From assembly GCA_029990175.1 (NCBI GenBank), contig JARKIP010000035.1, positions 35,664,001 to 35,728,000 on the forward strand: DNA of 64,000 nt, written 5' to 3'. Of the stretch, positions 30,764 through 39,528 are shown piece after piece; within the stretch, counting starts at the first letter, position 1; every line of letters begins with the position of its first letter. Source of the DNA: Petunia secreta (lineage: Eukaryota > Streptophyta > Magnoliopsida > Solanales > Solanaceae). The notes under the pieces are model-generated. The model worked only from the letters and a program-made list of their open reading frames with translations, was not told the origin of the DNA and ran no database searches. Position numbers and translations under genes: made by a program.

Positions 30764-33700
30764 TCCTCCCCTTCTTGAGAGGATTTCGTCCTCGAAATCG
30801 AAGCATCATCCCCAATCTCTTCATCATCATGCACGACCTCTTCATTACCTATATCCAAAGGAACCAAGTCACAAACATTGAAAGTATTAGAAACTTGATA
30901 CTCACTTGGCAAGTCGACCACATAGGCATTGTTGTTTATCTTCGAGAGCACTTGGAATGGTCCATCTCCCCGGGGTGCCAACTTCCCTTTCCTAAGGTTT
31001 GGAAACCTTTCTTTCCGGAAGTGCACCCAAACATAGTCACCCTTCTTGAGTTCCACCTTCTTGCGGCCTTTGTTCTTCTTGGAGGCAACCTTAGCATAAG
31101 TTTCCTCCAAGTTCTTCTTCGCCTTTGCATGGAGCTCAACCAAAGCCTTGGCTCTAGCTTTACCTTCAAAATTAACAACCGTTTCCCTTGGCAAAGGGGT
31201 TAGATCATGGGGAATCAAGGGGTTAAATCCATAAACACACTCGAATGGAGTCATGCCTATCATGCTATGCAATGTGCGATTGTAGGCAAACTCCATAAGA
31301 GGTAGGCGATCAATCCAAGTCCCGGCCTTCCCTCGGGTCATGGCTCTAAGGAGAGCTCCCAAGGTTCGGTTTACCACTTCCGTTTGCCCATCGGTTTGGG
31401 GGTGGTGGGACGTGGAGAACAAGAGCTTGGTGCCTAAAGCACCCCATAAACACCTCCAAAAATGACTTAGGAACTTAGTGTCCCTATCACTCACTATAGT
31501 TTGAGGCACACCATGCAACTTCAAGACATTTTCAATAAACAAAGTTGCCACATGTTGTGCATCATCACATTTCTTGCATGGAATGAAATGAGCCATTTTG
31601 GAAAACCTATCCACAACAACATAAATGCTATCATGGCCCCCTCTAGTCCTTGGTAATCCCATCACGAAATCCATTGAAATATCCAACCATGGACTAGTAG
31701 GTACGGGGAGAGGGGTATACAACCCATGAGGGTGGGCTTTAGATTTGGCTCGCTTGCACTCAAGGCAATTAGCACAAAACTTTTCGACATGCACCCTCAT
31801 CTTTGGCCAATGGAATTGTTCTTGAAGGATGGCCAAAGTCTTTCTTGTGCCAAAATGTCCCATGAGTCCCCCGCAATGTGCTTCATGCACAAGCAACTCT
31901 CTCCAAGAGGACTCCGGAATGCACACTCTACCATTTTTGAAGATATAACCATTAACCCATTGGTATTTGTCAACTCTCTCCCCTTTCTCTAGAGTGTCAT
32001 GGACACTCTTTAGCTCCGGGTCATGAGCATACATCAATTTAATGCTCTCAAAACCCATGAGCTTAGAGGTGAGAGTGGTGGCTAGAGCAAACTTTCTCGA
32101 AAGCGCATCCGCCACGACATTGTCTTTCCCTTTCTTGTATTGGATCACATAGGGAAAAGACTCAATGAATTCAACCCACTTGGCATGTCTCTTATTGAGC
32201 TTCTCTTGGCCTCTCAAATGCTTGAGTGACTCATGGTCACTCTTGATTACAAACTCACGAGGCCAAAGATAATGTTGCCAATGGGCAAGGGCTCTCACAA
32301 GGGCATACAACTCCTTGTCATATGTCGAATAATTCAAAGAAGCCCCTTTCAACTTCTCACTAAAGTAGGCGATGGGTTTGCTATCTTGCATTAAAACACC
32401 ACCAATTCCCACCCCCGAGGCATCACACTCAACCTCAAATGCCTTCCCGAAGTCGGGCAATTGCAATAGTGGGGCGGTACTCAACCTACTTTTCAACTCA
32501 AGGAAGGCCTTCTCTTGAGGCTCTCCCCAAACAAACGGTTGGTCTTTCTTCACCAATTCGGTGAGTGGAGAGGCAATGGAGCTAAAGTCCTTCACAAATC
32601 GCCTATAAAAGCTTGCGAGACCATGAAAGCTCCTCACTTGAGTCACGGTAGTAGGAGTAGGCCAATCACGTATGGCCTCTACCTTAGACTCATCCACCTC
32701 CACTCCTTGGGCACTCACAACAAACCCAAGAAAGACCACCTTTTCAACACCAAAGGCACACTTTTTAAAATTAGCATAGAGCTTTTCGGCTCTCAACTTT
32801 TCAAGCACTAGCCTAAGGTGTTCAACATGGTCGTCTATTGATTTGCTATAGATCAATATATCGTCAAAATAGACGACCACAAACTTGTTGATGAATGGCT
32901 TTAGAACATGGTTCATTAGCCTCATGAAAGTACTAGGTGCATTGGAGAGCCCAAAGGGCATCACCAACCATTCATAGAGACCAAATTTGGTCTTGAATGC
33001 GGTTTTCCATTCATCACCCGGTTTCATCCGGATTTGATGGTAGCCGGACCTAAGGTCAATTTTGCTAAACACACATGAACCGCTCAATTCATCTAACATA
33101 TCATCAAGTCGGGGAATAGGATGACGGTACTTTACCGTTATTTTGTTCACGGCCCGACAATCAACACACATTCTCCAAGTGCCGTCCTTTTTGGGAACAA
33201 GGATCACGGGCACGGCACAAGGACTCAAGCTTTCCCTTACCAAACCTTTAGTGAGCAATTCATCAACTTGCTTTTGCAATTCCCTTGTATCCTCCGGGTT
33301 GCTCCTGTAGGCCGGTTTGTTTGGGATTTGGGATCCCGGGACAAAGTCTATTTGATGCTCAATGCCCCTCAAAGGAGGCAATCCATCCGGCATTTCATCC
33401 GGGAACATGTCACCAAAATCCTTCAAAACATTCTCAAACACACTAGGCAAAGGGTTAGAAGAAAAATCACAATTACAGTTTAGAACCATACCTTTGTGCA
33501 CTAGGCATATGAGAAACTTGTTGCCATCATTTCCTCTTAAGAGCTCGCCCGGTTGCATCATGGCACAAATGCCACCGGTAGATGATGTTGGTGGGATTGC
33601 CACCATACTTTTGGACAAAGGACTAGTCTCAATGATTGACTTAGCCTTTGCCACCTCTCTCAACTCCTTCATTTTCTTGTAGCCATCACTCACTTGTTTA

Positions 33701-35679
33701 GGAGTGAGAGGTTTAAGCACATATCTTTTCCCTTCATGTTTGACCGTGTAAGTATTGACACGACCGTCATGCACCACTTGCCTATCGAATTGCCAAGGCC
33801 TCCCTAAGAGTAGGTGGCACGCTTGCATGGGCACAACGTCAAACAAATGCTCATCTACATAGCTCCCCATTTTGAATCGAATCATCACTTGCTTTACCAC
33901 TTTAAGCTCCCCACATTCGCTTAGCCATTGTAGCCGGTAAGGTTTAGGATGCTTTGTGGCCGTCAACTTCAATTGAGACACAAGTGATTGACTCACTACA
34001 TTTGCACAACTTCCGGAATCAATTATCATAGAGCAAACGGCATCTTTGACCCGGCACCTAGCATGGAATAGATTTTCCCTTTGCAAGGTTTCACTATCTT
34101 CCACAACCATAACCCCTAGGCTCCTTCTCACAACTAAGAAAGTATGAAAATCCTCCTCTTCCCCCGTGTCACCAACCAAATCATCCTCCTCTACTCCCTC
34201 ATCTCCCTCTTCTCTCTCTACTCCCTCATCTTCCGATTCACTCTCTTTCTCATAGGCATCATTACCCACAACAATCATGGTCCTCTTTGTAGGACATTCC
34301 CTAGCAAAGTGACCATAGCCCTTGCACTTGTGGCATTGTATGGAAGAAGAAGTAGGAGCATGTAATTGAGTTTTAGAGTTACCTCCCACATTGGGTGTGT
34401 TCTTCTCATACGGCTTTTTCACATCCTTGGGAGCATTTGCACCACTTGTTCCACTTGCACTTGGGAGCCTTGCATTTGTAGTAGGAGGCTTCCAATCCTT
34501 TTGTTTGCTTGTTGGAGTAGTAGTGCTACTCTTGTAGCGAAGGGATTTCTCCTCTTTGAGCCATTTCTCGGCTTCAACCGCATCTTCACATAGCTTGTAA
34601 TGATCATCATATTTGTGGAACTTCAATTGTGAAGCTATGTCTCGGTTCAAGCCCCCTTTAAAACGAATCATGGCCGTCTCATTGTCTTCATCATCCAAGT
34701 CAAGGATCATTCGGATTTGCTCAAATTCATTGAAGTATTCACCAACCGATTTGGAACCTTGCTTCAAATCATATAGACGCCTTTGTTGTTCAACCCGGTA
34801 TTGGTTAGTCAAGTACTTCTCATCCATCACACGGATCAACTCTTCCCAAGTAAGATTAATAGCCATTCCCATCCTCCTTCTATTTCTCTTCACCGACTCC
34901 CACCAAGTAGAAGCAAAAGATTCAAAAGAGGATATTGCATACTTGGTTTTCTTCACATCGGGCATATCATTGGTGTCAAAGATACGCTCCATAGCCAATT
35001 TCCAACCAATGTACTCCACCGGGTCACTACTTCCTTTGAAAGAAGGAATAGTGAGCTTCACACTATTAAGATTGTTGTTGTTATCACGACCCCCTTGGAA
35101 CGGCTCCGGTTGGCCCCCATAGTGATCATCATAAGCAACATAGTCCCTCCTCGCATTCCTTCCTCCATATCCTAAGGGTGGCCCTCGACCTCGGCCTCTA
35201 CCCCGATCCACATTTCGACCCCAATTCATACCTCGTCTCGGTTGAAGGTGATCATCATAACCATAAGCCTCATCATCATACTCGACTTCCTCCCCTTCTT
35301 GAGCTTCATCGACTTGCTCAAGAGGTTGCACGTTTCGGATGGGCCTTGGTAATGGAATGTTTCTTGGAGGATTATCCAAGATACGGGGAATGCCCGTTCG
35401 TTCAATTCTCTCCCGGTCCTCCTTTACCCGTTGTTGATTGAGTAACTCAATGACATGGCTTACTTGTTCCGGGGTAAAGTTAGGAGTACTTGAGACTTCA
35501 CCGGTCTCAATTTGGACACTCGGGGTCCCCTTTTCAATTGGGACACTCGGGGCCCCTTGGTCACCTTGGGTACTTGAGGCACCCTTTTCAAGTGACTCAA
35601 TCCTTTGAGTCATGACGTCCATCTTGGCAAGAATGCTAGCCAAGGCATCCTTGATGAATTCTTGACCTTCGTTGGCCAT
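30529..35679 (-). CDS. K2 gag-pol polyprotein (open, about 1716 aa)
   Basis: It starts at ATG 35679 (MANEGQEFIKDALASILAKM); the frame upstream lacks an ATG and is leader. Domains: N-terminal helical and RGRGRGRGPP region, gag domain (FKGSSDPVEYIGWKLAMERIF), knuckle CHKCKGYGHFAREC, protease IIDSGSCAN with catalytic D near residue 554, RT YFDDIL near 937, RNase H ECDASG, integrase HHCC (EAHCGGLMGHFG, CANCLECK), D near 1337 in SMDFVMGLP, D in VSDRDTKF, E in QTDGQTEVVN, GPF module, then SRTKSSQEGEDD over the PPT. The tail RPFTRSQAKLIQDAHLYL and a GAPEQGGAPPS end are coded by the 3' LTR. No interruption is seen. Confidence 0.96.
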   Translation of the reverse strand: MANEGQEFIKDALASILAKMDVMTQRIESLEKGASSTQGDQGAPSVPIEKGTPSVQIETGEVSSTPNFTPEQVSHVIELLNQQRVKEDRERIERTGIPRILDNPPRNIPLPRPIRNVQPLEQVDEAQEGEEVEYDDEAYGYDDHLQPRRGMNWGRNVDRGRGRGRGPPLGYGGRNARRDYVAYDDHYGGQPEPFQGGRDNNNNLNSVKLTIPSFKGSSDPVEYIGWKLAMERIFDTNDMPDVKKTKYAISSFESFASTWWESVKRNRRRMGMAINLTWEELIRVMDEKYLTNQYRVEQQRRLYDLKQGSKSVGEYFNEFEQIRMILDLDDEDNETAMIRFKGGLNRDIASQLKFHKYDDHYKLCEDAVEAEKWLKEEKSLRYKSSTTTPTSKQKDWKPPTTNARLPSASGTSGANAPKDVKKPYEKNTPNVGGNSKTQLHAPTSSSIQCHKCKGYGHFARECPTKRTMIVVGNDAYEKESESEDEGVEREEGDEGVEEDDLVGDTGEEEDFHTFLVVRRSLGVMVVEDSETLQRENLFHARCRVKDAVCSMIIDSGSCANVVSQSLVSQLKLTATKHPKPYRLQWLSECGELKVVKQVMIRFKMGSYVDEHLFDVVPMQACHLLLGRPWQFDRQVVHDGRVNTYTVKHEGKRYVLKPLTPKQVSDGYKKMKELREVAKAKSIIETSPLSKSMVAIPPTSSTGGICAMMQPGELLRGNDGNKFLICLVHKGMVLNCNCDFSSNPLPSVFENVLKDFGDMFPDEMPDGLPPLRGIEHQIDFVPGSQIPNKPAYRSNPEDTRELQKQVDELLTKGLVRESLSPCAVPVILVPKKDGTWRMCVDCRAVNKITVKYRHPIPRLDDMLDELSGSCVFSKIDLRSGYHQIRMKPGDEWKTAFKTKFGLYEWLVMPFGLSNAPSTFMRLMNHVLKPFINKFVVVYFDDILIYSKSIDDHVEHLRLVLEKLRAEKLYANFKKCAFGVEKVVFLGFVVSAQGVEVDESKVEAIRDWPTPTTVTQVRSFHGLASFYRRFVKDFSSIASPLTELVKKDQPFVWGEPQEKAFLELKSRLSTAPLLQLPDFGKAFEVECDASGVGIGGVLMQDSKPIAYFSEKLKGASLNYSTYDKELYALVRALAHWQHYLWPREFVIKSDHESLKHLRGQEKLNKRHAKWVEFIESFPYVIQYKKGKDNVVADALSRKFALATTLTSKLMGFESIKLMYAHDPELKSVHDTLEKGERVDKYQWVNGYIFKNGRVCIPESSWRELLVHEAHCGGLMGHFGTRKTLAILQEQFHWPKMRVHVEKFCANCLECKRAKSKAHPHGLYTPLPVPTSPWLDISMDFVMGLPRTRGGHDSIYVVVDRFSKMAHFIPCKKCDDAQHVATLFIENVLKLHGVPQTIVSDRDTKFLSHFWRCLWGALGTKLLFSTSHHPQTDGQTEVVNRTLGALLRAMTRGKAGTWIDRLPLMEFAYNRTLHSMIGMTPFECVYGFNPLIPHDLTPLPRETVVNFEGKARAKALVELHAKAKKNLEETYAKVASKKNKGRKKVELKKGDYVWVHFRKERFPNLRKGKLAPRGDGPFQVLSKINNNAYVVDLPSEYQVSNTFNVCDLVPLDIGNEEVVHDDEEIGDDASISRTKSSQEGEDDKTQTPSRPFTRSQAKLIQDAHLYLVWKGMEEGPESNLKTMLWCTMEGGPSRTLGEAQETQNETSQGAPEQGGAPPS
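30764..30776 (-). other. K2 polypurine tract
   Basis: TCCTCCCCTTCTT on the plus strand is the reverse of AAGAAGGGGAGGA and abuts the 3' LTR. Confidence 0.9.
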
Positions 35680-36901
35680 TGTACCTACAAAGAAAAGAAA
35701 CAAGCGTTAGTTAAAACACCTCACTCGCTCCCTCACTTGTGTTCACTCGGATCACTCTTTTGGGTGGCGGTGGATATTTCACTCGACTTGTAGTTCCAAA
35801 GCTTCCCGTAGATGACTAACAATCCCTCTACTCAACCAAACTATTCACGAGTCAAGCACACTCCGGGGTGAGTGGAGTTAAAGGGACTCGATGAACGCTA
35901 GGCACTTTGAAGTAAAGGACTTGAATCAAAAGGAACTACGGTTCTTCTTGGAAGTCTAGTCTCCTTTCTATGGCACGATGAACCTAGTAGCTCGAAGTAA
36001 TTAGTACTAATCAAGTAGGATTATACTCTAATAGTACCAATTAGAAGCAATGCAAACAACAAAACAAGGAATCCTAGAAGTTTCTACCCAATTCCCAAGC
36101 TTCAGGAAGTAGGCGCCCCGCCTCAGGATGAGAGGCGACCGCCCAGAGCAGGGTGCAGGTGAGAGGCGCTCCGCCCTCTCAGGGAGGCGCTCCGCCTCAG
36201 ACAATTCCTGCAAGCTCACCAGTGGGAGGCGCTCCGCCTCTTTGTTAGGCGCTCCGCCTCCTGCTGTGTTCCAGCACAGGTCACTTCGCGTTTTGTTGAA
36301 TTTTCACCCACAAATCCAACTATTCAAGCGTTGTTTTAGCAATTCAAAGGTACCCAAATGTTGTATTGGTCACAAAGATCAAACCCCAATAACTTTTATC
36401 AAACCCCAATCAAAATCAAGCAATCCACCATGATCATCTTCTTCAAAGCTAGGGTTTAAAATTTTCAAATTTTCAAAGGGTTTCAAATTCTCAATTCATG
36501 CAATACAACTCCAAATTGGGTGTTTAAGGTACCAAAAGAACGGGAATCACACAAGGATCAAACCCCAATATCAAATCTCAATCCAATATCAATCAAAAGT
36601 CATCAAGAACAAGTTCATCGAGGGTTTTAAGGGGTTTTGGGGTTTTGATTTTCAATCTTCTCCAATCCAAGTGTTTTTGGTATCCAAACGACGGGAATTC
36701 AATCACGATCAAGAATCTATAACACCCATATCATGAATCACTCAAACCAACAAGTTACACCAAATTTTTAGATTTTTCAAATTTTCAATTTTTTTGTAAT
36801 TTTCTTCTTTCAATAACAACAAACAAGAAAATAAAGATAGGAATCGACCTAGGCACGAAGAATCAAGGGTCGGGGGTTTGTAGAAACAAAACCCGAGCCT
36901 T
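35680..36901 (-). other. K2 untranslated leader
   Basis: 1.2 kb without a credible gene. A cluster of GGCGCTCCGCC-type palindromes lies at about 36110-36268, matching the type in the K2 LTR. The gag-proximal end has CTTTGTAG|GTAC before the ATG. The PBS-proximal part is A/T-rich. Confidence 0.8.
36110..36268. repeat. K2 leader palindrome cluster
   Basis: Six GGCG..CCGCC units, mostly GGCGCTCCGCC, lie in about 160 bases. The same variant set is found in the K2 LTRs but not in the K3 or K4 leaders. Confidence 0.85.
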
Positions 36902-36913
36902 GCTCTGATACCA
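36902..36913 (-). other. K2 primer-binding site
   Basis: GCTCTGATACCA on the plus strand is the reverse of TGGTATCAGAGC and lies three bases from the 5' LTR. Confidence 0.93.
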
Positions 36914-36916
36914 AGA

Positions 36917-37742
36917 TGACAAGAATCAAAATGCGGAAACGAAAAGATAAAAGCGAGACGTAGCTCGTACGATAATCCCAAGTAGCAACGGAGAACTTGT
37001 TCCGTTACACCCCGAGAGAATGACAAGAACACCTACACTAAGCAACTACCCTCGAGCTAACGTGAGCACGCAAGTAGAATGATCGGGGGGGATTGGAATT
37101 CATCTAGATCCGCTAGAGGAAAAACAAGTCCCATCAAGGTTTCATTCATTCAATTCCAAGAGTTCAACTCTCAACACAAAGTGTTTGTTCAATCATCAAA
37201 GTTAGCTAATGATTTAAAGAGGCTAAGTGAAGTATTTATAGGCTTCACTTAGGTCTAAATAAAAGGTCTAAAATACCCCCAAAGTGGGTTAAAACAAATA
37301 AGGCCACGCAGGGCTAAACTTGGAAGTTCAAACAAAGTCATTAAAAATCCCGCATGTGGGTCACAGGGGTAGGCGGTCCGCCTAGTAGGGGGAGGCGGCC
37401 GCCCAACAACCTTCACTTCTCTGGATCTGAGGGAGGCGGTCCGCCTAGGCTGGGAGGCGGTCCGCCCTGAGCTTTTCATGCCTCTGGATTTTGGGAGGCG
37501 CCCCGCCTCAGCTGGGAGGCGCTCCGCCTTGTTCTGGAGCTCCTTGGGATGTCTCATTTTGGGTCTCTTGGGCCTCTCCAAGTGTCCTAGAGGGTCCTCC
37601 CTCCATGGTACACCAAAGCATGGTCTTCAAGTTGCTCTCGGGGCCTTCTTCCATACCCTTCCATACCAAGTAAAGATGAGCATCTTGGATCAACTTGGCT
37701 TGACTCCGAGTGAAGGGTCTTGAGGGGGTTTGGGTCTTATCA
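36917..37742 (-). repeat. K2 5' LTR
   Basis: 826 bp, TGACAAGAATC...GGGTCTTATCA on the plus strand. Palindromes lie at about 37368-37531. A reversed TATA box (TATTTATA) at 37233-37240 is the likely core promoter, transcribing toward lower coordinates. Confidence 0.93.
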
Positions 37743-37747
37743 GGCGC

Positions 37748-38279
37748 CTAGCCTAGCTGAAGGCCAAGCCAGGCGCCCCGCCTAGATCCAGGCGCCCCGC
37801 CTGGCTTCAGCATATTCCAGGCGCCCCTCCCAGCCCCAGGCGCCCCTCCTAGCTACTGAATTTATGTTTCTTTGACTGTTTTGCCCTACGTGGCCTATTT
37901 GGTGAACCTTATTAGTAAGGGTAATTAAGTCTTTGTGTAAGCTTGGGAAAACACTATAAATACCCAAGCATAGCTTATTTTACACTTAGCTTATTATTGA
38001 TATTGATGAATGTTGAACATTGAACATGAGCATGGCTCTTGGTATTGAATGAACCCTTTGATCTTGGACTTGTATGTCTTCTAGCGGATCTAGATGAATA
38101 CTCTTCCTCTCCGACCATTCTACTTGCGTGCTCGCGTTAGCTCGAGGGTAGTTGCATAGCGTAGGTGTTCTTGTCCTTCTCTCGGGGTGTAACGGAACAA
38201 GTTCTCCGTTGCTACTTGGGATTAGAGATCGAGTTACGTCTCGTCTTTATCTTTTACTTTCCGCGTTTGATTCTCATCA
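37748..38279 (+). repeat. K3 5' LTR, second piece
   Basis: It resumes within the AGGCGCC cluster after K2 and ends TTGATTCTCATCA before the PBS. CTATAAATA at 37954-37962 is the likely TATA box. Confidence 0.93.
37954..37962 (+). promoter_or_regulatory. K3 putative TATA box
   Basis: CTATAAATA sits about 100 bases after the palindrome cluster; the 3' LTR copy is at 44874-44882. K2 now separates U3 upstream sequences from this box by 7.8 kb, which may alter K3 transcription (inference). Confidence 0.55.
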
Positions 38280-38282
38280 GTT

Positions 38283-38294
38283 TGGTATCAGAGC
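38283..38294 (+). other. K3 primer-binding site
   Basis: TGGTATCAGAGC, three bases after the LTR end. Confidence 0.93.
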
Positions 38295-39528
38295 AAGGCT
38301 CGGGTTTTATTTCTACAAACCCCCGACCCTTGATTCTTCGTGCCTAGTATCTTCTTTTAGTTTTCTTGTTGTTGAAGTTATTAGAAAGGAGAAAATTACA
38401 AAAAAATTGAAAAAATTGAAAAATATAAAAATTTGGTGTAACTTGTTGATTTGGATGATTTATGATATGGGTGTTGTGGATTCTTGATCATGATTGAATT
38501 CCCGTTACTTGAGTACCAAAATTGTTGGAATTGGTGAAGTTTGAAAAATTGAAACCCCAAAACCCCTTAAACCCTTGAAGAACTTGTTCTTGATGAATTT
38601 TGCCTTGATTCTTGGGTTGGATTGATGTTTGTTTGGAAACTTGTTATTGGGGATTGATCTTCATTGAAAAATAAACAATTCGGTACCAATTTTGTGGGAT
38701 TTGAACATGTTTAACACCTACTTTGATGAATCACAATCCTTGTTGAAACCCCTTTGATAAACCCTTGTGTTCTTGAGTTCTTGAGATTGAATCCTGATTT
38801 GATTGATTGTTTGATTGAAAATTTGATTGGGTTTTGTTAAGGAAGATCAAACACAACTTTGGGTATCTTTGGATTGTGAAAACAAGTTGAAAACATCGGA
38901 TTTGAGGCTTGAAAATCGACTTGAAGCGAGTTTGGAACGAGTTGGAAGAAGCTTCAGGCTAGGCGCCCCGCCTAAGCCAGGCGCCCCGCCTGACTTGGCT
39001 ACTGCCTAAGTCCCAGGCGCCCCGCCTAGACCCAGGCGCCCCGCCTGGCACACAGCACAACCCAGGCGCCCCACCTGAGTTTCAGGCGCCCCTCCTGAGT
39101 GCTGAACGCATTGTTTCGGGTAGATTTTCGTAGGTATTTCCCTTTGTTTGATAACATAACATCTAGTTAGTACTAATTTGAGTAACCGATCTACTTGAAT
39201 AGTGCTAACCCTTTGATTGCTCTTAAGTGATTCGTGCCTAGCAAGGAGAGTAGAATTCTAAAGAAAAGCGTAGAATCTTTTAACTCAAGTCCTTCACTTC
39301 AAAGTGCCTAGCGTTCATTGAGTCCCATTAACTCCACTCACCCCGGAGTGTGCGTGACTCGTGAATAGTTTAGTTGAGTTGAGGAGTTGATAATCATCTA
39401 CGTGAAGCTTTGGGACTACAAGTTGAGTGAAATATCCACCGCCACCCAAAGAGTGATCCGAGTGAACACAAGTGAGGGAGCGAGTGAGGTGTTTTAACTA
39501 ACGCTTGTTTCTTTTCTTTGTAGGTACA
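38295..39528 (+). other. K3 untranslated leader
   Basis: 1.23 kb with no credible gene. A palindrome cluster lies at about 38955-39100 and the rest is A/T-rich. It closes with a T-rich run and CTTTGTAG|GTACA before ATG 39529. Confidence 0.8.
38955..39100. repeat. K3 leader palindrome cluster (AGGCGCCCCGCCT type)
   Basis: Six AGGCGCC units, several of them as AGGCGCCCCGCCT, lie within 146 bases of untranslated leader. The same unit occurs about eight times in the K3 LTR. Confidence 0.88.

Larger units (their letters stand above)
29938..37742 (-). mobile_element. K2: complete K-family retrotransposon, variant LTR (7.8 kb)
   Basis: Two 826-bp LTRs (29938-30763 and 36917-37742) differing at one noticed base (TGATAAG against TGACAAG at the outer end), a PBS, leader, open 1716-residue gag-pol and PPT, all on the minus strand. 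The duplication GGCGC lies at 29933-29937 and 37743-37747. Its LTR palindromes (GGCGGTCCGCC, GGCGCTCCGCC) differ from those of K1, K3 and K4, so it is a subfamily of K. Confidence 0.95.

Noticed and set aside
38955..39100. Spaced GC-rich repeats as a CRISPR-like array
   Set aside because: Units are short palindromes with irregular spacing and no constant spacer length; no cas genes; they recur in each K element.
39505..39528. Upstream start giving MFLFFVGT before MANEGQ in K gag (also similar extensions in K1, K2, K4, H3, L1)
   Set aside because: The codon is TTG and the stretch is the T-rich leader end with an acceptor-like AG; the ATG is conserved at MANEGQ (MTNEGQ in K4) or the equivalent.
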